Positions 24,762-35,562 of a stretch of 64,000 nucleotides of DNA are shown here, in pieces. The stretch's first letter is position 1, and each line of letters opens with the position of its first letter. Under the pieces are notes generated by a model. It ran no database searches. It was not told where the DNA came from and worked only from the letters and a program-made list of their open reading frames with translations. A program made the position numbers and the translations under genes. The stretch is from contig NC_059473.1 in the NCBI RefSeq assembly GCF_018139145.2, positions 68,430,707 through 68,494,706 on the forward strand, written 5' to 3'. The stretch is from Gymnogyps californianus (lineage: Eukaryota > Chordata > Aves > Accipitriformes > Cathartidae).

Positions 24762-27700
24762 GCTAACTGATTTTCCCAAATGTTTTGTTCAGCTCTGGTT
24801 GTGACCAGAAAAGAGTATTGGCAATTGCAGCATATTTTATTAAAATACTAATTGTTCTCATGTCCTGTACAAAACAGCAGTGTGCCAGAGTTTGTGTGTG
24901 TTTGTCAGTGTTACTTTTTCTTTTCACAGGGTGGACACTGAATCTTCGGTTTATTTTTATGCCATGCCTATTTTCAGATGTTTCAGATACTGAGGCAGGT
25001 AGAGCAAAGAAAGAGGTGACAGATGGAGGTGTTAGTGTTACTACCTACTGTGTAACAGAGGTTCTGCTATGTGAGGAGCTTATGGAGACCCAAATGACCT
25101 GTGAGGAGAGCAGAAGGCTGATGGGAGAGAATGAGTAAGCCATGGTGGTTAACATTTTCCAGAGTGATGAGCGGTACCTGTGGAACCCATTTTTGGGTGG
25201 GGGTTTACAGTTCACTCCTCTGTTTGCTGAGGTAGAAATCTTATTTCTTCATCAGAAGAAATTACATTAAAAGAGGAGAAACTAATGAGGCTGGTGAGGT
25301 AGCTGACTGTGAGAAGAGCCAGTTACTCTTACAAGGGTGCCTCCTCACTCCTTCTAAATGATATTTCTGATTTTAGTTTTAGGGACTTGGGGACAAACAT
25401 CCTACTTTACTGAAGTCAAAGCAAATTTTGCCCTGGGCTTCACCAATGCTGCAAATTTACGCCGATCCTTCTGTAGACCAGGTAAACATGCCCTGGGCCC
25501 ACACTGAAGCAGTTGCACTGCTGTGACCCTACAACAACAGTGTAGTAGTGCTCTGGCCCTCAGCAAGGGCTGATGTCTGAGCAAGCACCACATTGCAGTC
25601 CGTCAGGGAGTCGCTGCACCATGGAAGCTACATCAGTGTCAGTGCAGACACGCAGAAGTACATCATATATAAAAGCCTCCTGTTCCTTTTGAGGTCCTCG
25701 GGGTGAATCTGCCACCCTCCTCACAGCTTGGGCCAAATCCAAAGCCCTCCTCGCAGCAGCTGATCCCAGCGTTAGGTATTTCTCACAGCAAACAGCTCAG
25801 CAAGTTCTGGCTGTGGTCAGAACGGTCCCTTGTCCCCCTGAACAGAATTAGTCCTATTGTTTCATGCAATATAAATGTCCTTCTTTATATTGTTTCACAG
25901 AATCTAACTTTGCATAGTACAAATAAACCGGCAATGGCACTTTATCGGATGCTAGTTCAGTGCACTTTACATTCAATGTTGCAAAACAGCCTGGCTGGGC
26001 TGTGACCATTTGCTTTTGTCAGACCTCCTGACTCAAGAAGAAATGGGAACAAGCTCACAGATTACTTAGTAATGAATAATGCTCCAGATGTTGTTAACCC
26101 CATCTTCTGTTGGACATCAACAGAGGCAGTTGATGGGTGCAGCTATAATGTATCTTTACTCTCAAAGGAAAAAAAAAAAGCTGGCTCTTGTTGAAAAAGA
26201 GAAAAAAAAGGAGTCACATGAGTGACTTCACTAAAAGAGGCTCATGAAATATTCCCTCTTCAAATAAATCTTACTGAAATCTTAAAAATCAGAGGGGTGC
26301 CACAGGGTGTTAGGTTAGCAAGCCAGAAGCATTTGCTGTGAATTTCAACTCCTCTCACCACAACTCAAGCCAAAAAACATCTCTAAGCAAGCAGATTTGT
26401 ATTCTTAAGAGGTTTATAACATGGGTGAAATGGCTATGTGTAATTTTTTTCTATGGGGGGAAAAAAAAAAGAAAGAAAAGATTGCAGCTGCAATCAACCC
26501 AGAGACACTGAAGCAACAAAATGGAGTGAGAACTGCAGGAGAGAGGAATTCTGTCAGAGCCCAAACGTGCTGCTGGAAAACACCCGGTGAAGATACCCAC
26601 ATTCCTCCCCAGAGAAAGAAAGAACGCTGCTTAGGACTGGCAACCCACACCGGCCAAGTGGCTGGTCATATTTAAAATGGGTATTATTTATTCATTAAAT
26701 AAACCAATTAAATGTCTCGCCTCACTGAATAGCCATAAGAAATATTTAATTTATCATACAACATGGTAGTTCAACAATACAAACCCTGGTCCAGATAATC
26801 AATCAGCCAACAGAGGCGTGCTGTCCAAGTAGGAGAAAGGGACAAAGAAATACCTCCATCTACCTGCTGTTTTCTCCTCAGATGCCTGGGAAATTTGGTA
26901 GACCTTATCAGCATTCCAGGTCATGAATTCCAAGCAAACTCAAAAATCAGATCCTCACATCAAAAACATCCCATCAGCAGTTCCTTTGTTTTTCCTTTCC
27001 TGAAAGTCTGGAGCAGAGAGTGGCAGAGGCTGAAAAAAACATGCAAGAATCTTCATGACAATTTTTAAATTGGAAAAGAAAATTATTATACTGAAGAACC
27101 TCCCCCCCCTCCCCGATCATAGTGGAAATAAGGTGCAGGAAAAATCTCAAACTTATTGGACCACCCAGCAAGTACCAAACTCAGTACTTTCCTTCAAATG
27201 CTTCCTGGCTTCTTTCCTGGATAGACATGCCACAGGCAGCAGACTGAGACTCTAACAAACCCTCTCCACCCTGCCTTCTCGCTCAGCACCTGATAACCAG
27301 CCAGACCCGATCTGACTCACATTGCAGCAGAGGCAATCCGGAGGGTAACATTAAAGAGACGCTTTACCTAGGAGAGCACAGGTATTTGAGTACGCAAAAC
27401 TTTTTGTTACCTCTGCCGTGTAGCCACAGGGAAGCATCTCTCATCCTACAGAGCAGGAGTTTCCAGCAGAAAGGAAAGAAAGTCTTTAACACCAGAAGAC
27501 AAATGTATATTTATTCCATCATGCTCAGAAGCAGAATTTCAGATATAACAGTTCCTTTCTTTGCCTTCTCCTGTGCTATCAGCAGCTGCCAGGTGCATAT
27601 CCCATGCCTAGCTTTGAGGCAGCTATGCTGGCACTCCACACCTGAGCAAATGCCATCCGAAGGTTGGATTTTTCCAGAGCACTAAGTCCTGGCTTGCTTC

Positions 27701-28019
27701 TGCTCTCACTGAGGTCATCAGCATCATTGCCCTCCATCTGAGGAAAGTTGGACAAAATGATAGAAGCACCTGAAAACCCCATTTTAAATCACCCTCTTTC
27801 CTAGACTTAGAGATCATTATAAACATGTTCAAGCCATATCTGTTGTTGAGATAGGTATGTTTTTCTTCTCTTCCTCACATTCTCTTTACTTTTCTATGAG
27901 CTATTGCCTGCATTAGGTGTGAAAAAGGACAAATATTTTTGAAACATTCATTCCCTTCCCCCTCTTTCATTGATTTGAACTCTAGGAAACAAGAGTTATG
28001 AATTTTATTGAAAGAATGG

Positions 28020-28290
28020 AGATTAATATCATGGCTCCCTATATTTTATATATATAATAGAGCATTATAGTAGCATATAGTACAATATATGCTACGTAGC
28101 GCATTACTACTTTGTAGTTTAGATAGTATATGATATACACTATAACACAATGTGTGTATATATATAGCATAGATAGAATGTATATACACACTATATGTAT
28201 ATATGTACATACATATATAGTGTATATTTATATATACAATACAAGAGTGCCTATTATATATACAATATATAATAGGGTACATATGATTAA
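28020..28290. repeat. AT-rich, palindromic TATA-repeat block
   Basis: About 270 bases dominated by TA, TATG, TACA and ATAT words with several inverted repeats. The cleanest is at 28250-28276: an 11-bp perfect stem (cctattatata / tatataatagg) around a 5-base loop. A second near-palindrome spans 28188-28223 and is centred on a GTAC. AT-rich palindromes of this type can extrude cruciforms and are prone to length change. Frames through the block are made of Tyr, Ile, His and Met only and are not coding. Confidence 0.8.
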
Positions 28291-30209
28291 AATGTGGCAT
28301 TTATCTGCCACAGTATTAATGTGCACAGTATTCATGTGCAAATTGCTCTGTGATGAACAATTAATGAGGCCATATGGATTTATGTGGTATGTCTTTCTGT
28401 GCACTTTCACCGCAGTAACCTGAGATTACCTATGACTTCATACTTCTGCAATATATGCAGTTTTCTTCCATGTCACCTATTTTCCCATGCCTCTCTGTCT
28501 ACTGGATTTTGGATAGAGAAGCTGAAGTATGAGCTGTATCCATTCCAATGCTGACCAGCCAGTCAATGCATGTGTCCTGACTGGCCAGCTGGCAGACCAA
28601 ACCAAGTAGATAATTACTACTCTCACACTGCAGCTTTTTGTTTAGTCCTTAAACTGGGCTAACCTCCATTACCAAGCCACTGACTCCACAAAGTTTGTAG
28701 AAATGTAATTTTGTTTGTATCTTCTGTCCTTATGTCAAATTTGGTTGGAGTTAACCAACAGCTAGCGGGAGGAATGATAGACACATATACAAACAAATGG
28801 AGAGAGGGACTGAATGCCTATGACCCACTTTCTTAGGAAACAATGAAGGGATTAATATTCTTAGGCACTTCAGAGTTGTGTGTCTAGTCTAAATTACTTG
28901 TCTTGGTCACTTCTGCACTCAATGAAGAAGACAGGCGTATCCAGCAGGCATTTGACCCAGTTTAGGATATGTAGAGGAGCATTTCTTGGATAAAATATTT
29001 ATAGTACTATATAGCATATGGGCAGCTATTGATTCAGGAAGGCTGTCTGTTGGTTTATCACACCCATTAGTTGAAGCAGAAGCTGTGCTCTTCAGTGACC
29101 CGAGCAACCAGCCCCCGGGAAGCAGTACACTCCTGAAGAGGAACCAAAGCCAGATCAATCTGTCATTGTGCAGTTACGCCCAGACATGTGTTTCTACAGA
29201 CATGTCCTCTTCTTATAGCCCCAATTTTATTCAGAAAGAAAATAATGACAACATTGGACAAGATTTTTCATTCCTTGCAAAATTACTGGTGACCAGACAG
29301 TGCTGCTGGGTATACAAAAGACCCAGACAAGTGGGCTTTCTGCATATACAGAAAACTTGCAACAGGTCCAGTGCAGGCTGAATGTGTCAGGCTTATTGCA
29401 CAGGCACAGATGAAACACCTGGGCAGCCCTGCTCACCTGCCCATGGCAGATTCACTGCAGTTATGTCTGGAGGGCAAGCATAACTGGTCTGACACAGCCT
29501 GGGCACATCAGGCTTTCTGCATGCGCATCACAGGTTTCTCTGGGGAATCCCAAGGGAAACACTTGTTATAGTTAGCAGTGTTACTGGAAAATGTTAACAA
29601 GAGTATTTTTCAAATAGTACTTTCCAAATCTGCAAAGTCTCACTGGAATAAAGTAACACAGTACAGAGAATGGCATAGGTGCAGAGCATGAAAGAATTGC
29701 TGGGTTTGCAAATATATAACTAAGCAAAGGCTTATTAGGAGAGTGCTGTAAGCTTCAGCAGGAAACGGTGACGTTTACAGACACACTCAGATCACATAAG
29801 ACTTAGCATTTTCAATACCAAAATCATGACCTGTCACAGCTAGTCTCTATGAATGTAAAGAGTTCTGAAAGCAATAGTTCTGATGTAATTTGCTTTTACA
29901 TCTCAAAAAAATACTGTATTTATGTTCCTTAATTTGGAGTGGTGCTAAATTTGGAAGTGTTCTAGAGCACTTATGAAGGTGATGCAAAATCTCCATATCC
30001 TCAATAAAGAGAAAAGTAATCTATTGATTGGGAAGCAAACAAGGTGTAAACCCTAAAGATAAAATTAGCCCAGCTCTAGTTTCAGGAAGCCTCCCTCTCA
30101 AGTGAAGAGAGGCAGAGAATTTCCTTCATACTGTGGTCATATTTTGATTCTTGCTTTCAGTTGCCATCTAGAGAAACTCTTCATTGACTGATGACCTGAT
30201 GAACTATTC

Positions 30210-30214
30210 CCATC
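30210..30214. repeat. Left target-site duplication of the solo LTR (CCATC)
   Basis: The five bases CCATC directly before the LTR's TGT are repeated exactly after its ACA at 30801-30805, marking the integration site. Confidence 0.85.
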
Positions 30215-30800
30215 TGTCGTGGTTTAACCCCAGCCGGCAACTAAGCACCACGCAGCCGCTCGCTCACTCCCCCACCCAGTGGGATGCGGGAGAGAATCGG
30301 AAAAAAAGTAAAACTTATGGCTTGAGATAAAGACAGTTTCATAGTACTGAAAGGAAGAAAATAATAATAATGATAATAATAATAATAAAATGTCAATAAT
30401 AATACTAAAAGAATTAGAATATACAAAACAAGTGATGCACAATGCAATGGCTCACCACTTGCTGACGGATGCCCAGTGAGTTCCTGAGCAGCGATCCGCC
30501 CCCCCGGCCAACTCCCCCCAGATCATATACTGGGCATGGTGTCATATGGTATGGAATATTCCTTTGGCTGGTTTGGGTCAGCTGTCCTGGCTGTGTCCCC
30601 TCCCAGCTTCTTGTGTCCCTCCAGCCTTCTTGCTGGCTAGGCATGAGAAGCTGAAAAACCCTTGACTTAGTATAAACACTACTTAGCAACAACTAAAACA
30701 TCAGTGTGTTATCAACATTATTCTCATACTGAATCCAAAACACAACACTATACCAGCTACTAAGAAGAAAATTTACTCTATCCCAGCTGAAACCAGGACA
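30215..30800 (+). mobile_element. Solo LTR of an avian endogenous retrovirus, probably ERVL class
   Basis: The element begins TGTCGTGGTTT and ends AAACCAGGACA, an imperfect terminal inverted repeat matching at 10 of 11 positions with the canonical TG...CA ends. It is flanked by an exact 5-bp duplication. Its 5' portion ('taaccccagccggcaactaa', 'ccgctcgctcactcccccac', 'gagataaagacagttt') matches an LTR family I know from neoavian genomes. The 586-bp length suits a complete LTR. No gag, pol or env sequence and no second LTR lie within the window, so it is a solo LTR left by recombination between two LTRs. Its 5' part retains CpGs, and an AAT microsatellite lies inside. A 5-bp duplication suggests ERVL. 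The family name was not checked. Confidence 0.9.
30360..30412. repeat. (AAT)n microsatellite inside the LTR
   Basis: Imperfect ATA/AAT trinucleotide units with one TGA and one TGTC interruption. The tract lies within the LTR and contains an AATAAA hexamer by chance or by design; whether it works as the LTR's polyadenylation signal cannot be told. Confidence 0.8.
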
Positions 30801-30805
30801 CCATC
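30801..30805. repeat. Right target-site duplication of the solo LTR (CCATC)
   Basis: Exact copy of the five bases at 30210-30214, directly after the terminal ACA of the LTR. Confidence 0.85.
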
Positions 30806-33060
30806 CCTTGGGCCTATCTCAGCCCCCAAATTCCTGGAGTTGTTCTTTAGTACAAGCAAAAAGTATAAGCGTGTCCATTGTCTCCATCACTGCTAGACTC
30901 TCCACAAAACAACAGTGTACTCGTTCAACTCCCTCAAAACCTTACCTTTGTGGTGGTACCTGCAGTCTGCAGTGCAAGTGGACTACAAAGGCCTGCAGTT
31001 AGTATATTGACCACAACGATTTTGCTGTCCCTTATAACCTTCCCAGACGTATATTGTATTCATCTGTTGCCTCTGCCTGCAGACTATGAGGTCTTTATAG
31101 CAGGAGCAACCTTTATTTTTCCTTAGTTGTATATTCTGTAATTAGCATGATGGTTGTATCGTGCTACAATCCTTGGCTGTAGCTACAAGGAAATGCCTCA
31201 AAATGCAGGTCTAGCTCTAGGCAGAAGCTCAGTTTGCCTAGGCACTCTCAGGAAAGATAAACACGCTGTAGCCAAGCCTACTTCACCCATGACAAAGCCT
31301 TAAAACCAGGTTAGCAGCTGCTGCTGAAAGAGGGGCAGCAGTGTGTGTGGTGGCAGCCTCTCCCAGCAGCCACGTTCTCTGTGCCCATCGACTGTGGTCT
31401 CCCCATGTACCAGAAGCAGCAAGCTCAGCTCTTGAGGAGTCTTTCCTGGTTCTTCACCACATATTGGTCTTTTCTCCATACCTCACTTTGTTTTCCCTGG
31501 CAGAAGTTTCCTTGGCCTTGGTCTTGGCCTTGGCAAAGAGAAACTGTTCTTGCTGTGCTGCCTGAGGAGCCTTGACAGTTCACCATCTTTACACATAGTA
31601 ACATCTATGAATAAATTACCAATTTTGAGGCTTGCTCCATTCCTGTTCAATCATTGCGCACTGAACTTCAATGTATTTTACTTCATCTTAGGTGGGAGAT
31701 GAGTATTCAGCAAAGGTGGTGGCTAAATGCCAGTCTTTCTCAATTCCCTCCAAAGCACACATGGAATAAAATTGCAGACATATATAATGTTGTATTTGTT
31801 AGAGGTAGAAAAATAGAAGGGTATCTGTACAGCCATGTCTAATACTTTGGTCAAGCTGTATTCATTCTATACACAATTATTTTTCTACGCTTGAATCAAA
31901 ACAGAGGGTTTTTTCCTTGCTATCAATAAAGGACAATGTCTTATTTATGCAGGTGCAAAGTGCTTTGTGTGTGTGTACCCTGTCCTAGGTGAATGCAGAC
32001 TGTTACTTGGAAGCCATTTGAAAAATACCACTGATTTGTTTTGATTTTTTTGCCAGCAAGGATTGGTCATGGGGTCAACATATGGGACTGATTTAGGGCA
32101 TTATTCAAATGAGCACCCTCTGCCACTGCTTTCTTGCTCTCTCCCAAACCAGCAGCAAAATATTTCAGCCGTCAAAGCACCAGTCATTTTGGTAGAAGAT
32201 ACATCCTAATCCGCAGTGTGTGAGTTATGCCTTGATGATTTATCCAGACTAGCTGCTTCTCTATTCCCTGAAATCTTCCCCATGTTGTTATTGAAAAAGT
32301 ATGAAAATCCATATAGCATACAAAAATGTAAGCTTGCATTTGTCTGCTTGTGTTTGTGTGTTTGTGCTGGTGGTGGGAAGTTTAGTATTATGGATGATCT
32401 CATGTTGCAAAATTAATCTCTGCATATATGTTTTGCTAATGCTCTGGAGTGTTCAGATCAGTGTTCTGGCAAGGCCAATGGCTGGGATTAAAATGTTCTA
32501 AATTGTTAAGATGGATGTGATTTAAAAATACCTCCTCCCTTCTAGCAGTTTGTAAAATATTCCCCAAATGCTGGAGAAAAGGCAGAAGCAGGAATGTAAA
32601 TTTTCAGTGATTATATAACCTGTTGTTCACTAGAGCCACAGTAAGGTCCTCCTCCCGAGTACCGAGCCCTTCAGCAGAAATGCCGTCTGGAAGGAATCTG
32701 CCCTTTGTGGAGGTCTCATGCTGCTTTGTGCTTACAGCAGAGGAAAAAATGATTTGACAAATTGCAGGTCATAGCAAAATCAATGGAAGGGTGTAGTAAA
32801 GATTTAGTTCAGGTACTTCCCACAAAAAGCTAATAGTTGTATAATAACAGCGTCTTTCTCGGAAAGTGATGATGAGTAGCAATGAGAAACCCAAGGAGAA
32901 ATTGAAGAGAAATCTGCTACTGTCCACCTGTGGGGTGAAACTTGGCCAAACTTTAGAAGAAAACTAGAGCAGCTGGACTTGGTTAGGGCCCCAGCAGACA
33001 GGTCAGATATCTCTGTGTTGGGGTTTCCTTGTGTGTATGCGGACACGCACACAAACATGG

Positions 33061-33116
33061 ACAGAAACATGCACAGTATGTGCATACTGTATGCATACTG
33101 TGAACAACAAAAAAAG
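33061..33116. other. Short hairpin in an ACA/TGCATA-rich patch
   Basis: Around 33072-33105 the sequence cacagtatg is followed after about 13 bases by catactgtg, an exact 9-bp inverted repeat. The intervening bases also contain TGCATACTGTATG. It is probably simple-sequence drift; there is no sign of a terminator or RNA gene. Confidence 0.4.
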
Positions 33117-33424
33117 TCTACTGCAGAACTTAATAATCTAGACAACTAATGTAGCTGCAGTACCTCACTTTCAGATATCTCAGGTTAGAAGAGATGACTC
33201 CCACCCAAAATTACTTTATTTTTATCAATACCCTTCCCTGATCAATTGTACTGGTGCTTTTCATTTATAAGCTGTGTTCTGTACTTCCGCAGGTGATGTG
33301 TTTCTGTATTGTCTATGTTCTTGAGTGTAAGAGGACTCTTCTTTAAATGGTAGCCTTTAGAAATATGTTTGCAGAGAGGAGATGTAAGGTCAGACAAAGA
33401 GTACCAGAATTTACAAGGACCAGA

Positions 33425-33495
33425 ATTCACTGTATTGCCAAGGCAAGCAGCAAACTGGGAATCGCACTGCGTCAGTCATTCCACCACTACCCAAC
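33425..33495 (-). repeat. Possible tRNA-derived SINE fragment, reverse orientation
   Basis: The run 'aaactgggaatcgcactgcg' followed by 'cattccaccactaccc' resembles the reverse complement of a tRNA-like SINE head. In that head a B-box region reads 'gggaatcgaaccc' in this direction and 'ccaccactaa' marks the A-box side. The match is short and the body is not recognisable, so this is a weak call. Confidence 0.35.
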
Positions 33496-33673
33496 CTTGC
33501 AAAGAGGGTAATGAGAGTCCAGTATCTTAATTTTGGGTGCCAGATGCTTGGTTTTGGGTATCACTACAGGCCTGGGCATTGGTACAGCCAATGATGCTGC
33601 TTCACACAACAGCCTCAGCTTCCCTTTGGGGGTATGGTGGCAGGTGCCAGGGCAAGTACTTACATGAGGACAC

Positions 33674-33713
33674 GTCCAAGACCTCTTGGACATCATCTAT
33701 TTCCTATTATGCC
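33674..33713. repeat. Copy 1 of an unidentified local repeat
   Basis: This 40-bp stretch matches 34609-34648 at 34 of 40 positions in the same orientation, with the first 17 bases identical. A second shared block lies upstream of each copy ('atggtggcaggtgcc' against 'atggtggcaaccca'). The two are probably pieces of the same old dispersed element or segmental duplication. I do not recognise the family. Confidence 0.55.
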
Positions 33714-34608
33714 ATTCTCATCTCGTTCAGTCCCTGTTCAGCTCCCCAGCACACAAAGTATAGGATCTCAGAACTGGCTGAATTGAATTGCCTGATCCAG
33801 CTAACAGGCCTCCTGTCAGGCCGCATACTTACAAGTAGATTAACTGTTTCCACAGCTTTACAGATGTTTAAAAAGAGGTCTTCAAATCTTAGAGGAAAGT
33901 GAGAAGCTGCATGTTTTGTTGCTCAGCTTCCCCCACAGAAGAAGAATAATGTGCACAGAAAAAAACCCAACATATTGCTTAGTTTACAAACTTTCACCAT
34001 GGGATGGGGCAGCTATGGGCATGCACTTAATTTATGTTCTCCCCCACAATGACTGAACACACAGGGGACAGGAAACTCAGCACTGATTGATGTTAAAACT
34101 TACAGCATATAAAATAACCCACTAAAAACTCTCCTTCCCTAAATCAGCTAATGTGAGGCTCTCCCAAAAGTGCAAGGGAGTAATCAGCTTCTTAATAACT
34201 TTATTTGAGCCATGGGACAAGGAGAGAGATGATTATTATCTACCTTGTTTCATTTGTATGGTACCCGATAGTGTGCTCCATCCTATCCCTAAAAATCACT
34301 GGGAATACTGTTACACAGCTTTTTCTCATATAGGTCTTTGCTCATTACTCCTTCTTTCTCTTTCTTTTTTCTCTCCTTCTGCCATCAACTCTAACCAATA
34401 AATCTCTCCTACTCTTTCTCACTTTCTGTTTGAAGCTTTATCACTACCTGATTGTATTCAGGTTAGTTTGCAGAGATACTGGACACGTATGTGGAGGAAA
34501 AGAAGGTGGAAAGACATGGTGGCAACCCATGAAGGCAAGGTTTGGAGGCTTCCCTGCTGGTTCCTGAATGAGACAGCAGCAAAGAAGCCTTTGCTCACAC
34601 AGAGATGT

Positions 34609-34648
34609 GTCCAAGACCTCTTGGATATCATTTGTTTCCAGTAATGCC
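34609..34648. repeat. Copy 2 of an unidentified local repeat
   Basis: Partner of 33674-33713, same orientation, about 0.93 kb away. The upstream shared block is farther from the 40-bp core here (about 94 bases against 42), so an insertion or deletion separates the copies. Confidence 0.55.
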
Positions 34649-35525
34649 CTGCCAGGTGATTTCTCACAGGAGGTTTCATTTCCTGCTTGCAGAGGTGCTT
34701 GATGAGGGAGATTTTCTTCAAGCTAAAACAATGGTCCCAGTGAAACCTGTCTTGGCAAACAGTATAATAATTCCATGAAAGAAAAAAGTTGGTGGGCATC
34801 TTGAGGATGGATTTCTTTCACAGTACTCAGGATTTGTGCATGAATAGGTTGCTAAAGGTTAACTATGCTCCAGGACTGGTCTTTCCTCAACAGCTGTCTG
34901 CGTTTCTACCATAATTAACCAGGACGCCAGGAGTTTAAGAGAACAGCCTAAATTTCCAAACACTTCTTACAAAAATAACTTGTGCAGACCAAAGCTGTCC
35001 AATAACAGAGACTTCCATTAAGATTAAAAAACAAATAAGGCACTCCCATTGAACAGTGGTATCAAACAGGTGGGAGGGCAAGGCTTGTATGTTTGGCTAT
35101 GTCTGTACTGTGGGACCTGGGAGTGCATCCCAGATCCGAATTTGGAGCATCTCCATGGGACCATGGACGCGTCCGTCCTCTCCTCCCTCTCTCCTGCTGC
35201 AATCAGACTGCCACAAAGCCCCACTCTCTAGATGCGGCCATTGAGAACTTGTCAGGGAATTAAAGGATGGCAATTGTGTGGGATGTGGGGCACATATCCT
35301 CCTCATTTAGGAACACAGCTCTAATTATAGAGCTAGGTTTTTTGTCTTATTTAGACAGGTATTTCATTAAGTAATTCATTTAGCACTGGTAGAGTAGCTC
35401 CAAAGTAAAACGTGTAACTGAGAGCAGAATTTAGGATCAGGATTTAATATACAGAAACAGCAACTCTGTAACTTACTATATTTATGGATGTAATTCTCTG
35501 AGACCACATTCGTTCCTGTATAACT

Positions 35526-35562
35526 CTATTCAAATCAATAGAATTACACTGGGGATTAATTC
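35526..35562. repeat. Remnant of an old sauropsid dispersed repeat
   Basis: The run 'caaatcaatagaattacact' then 'ggggattaattc' resembles a phrase frequent in turtle, crocodilian and bird genomes ('gaagtcaatggagttacacc' then 'ggggatgaattt'). Only this short piece is recognisable. I do not know the family name with certainty. Confidence 0.4.

Larger units (their letters stand above)
21481..30209. other. Non-coding AT-rich sequence, no gene recognised
   Basis: This holds a MIR-like SINE, several low-complexity tracts and an AT-rich palindromic block, each listed separately. Otherwise I see unique sequence. Reading frames are short. The 89-codon minus-strand frame at 24510-24779 is merely the complement of an A/C-only tract and gives a protein of Trp, Phe, Val, Gly and Leu, so it is not a gene. 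Confidence 0.7.

Noticed and set aside
24510..24779. Minus-strand frame with a hydrophobic Phe/Val/Gly/Trp-rich protein that looks like a membrane segment.
   Set aside because: It is only the complement of the A/C-only tract.
28046..28423. Overlapping frames on both strands rich in Tyr, Ile and His.
   Set aside because: They translate the TATA-type simple repeat and have no coding character.
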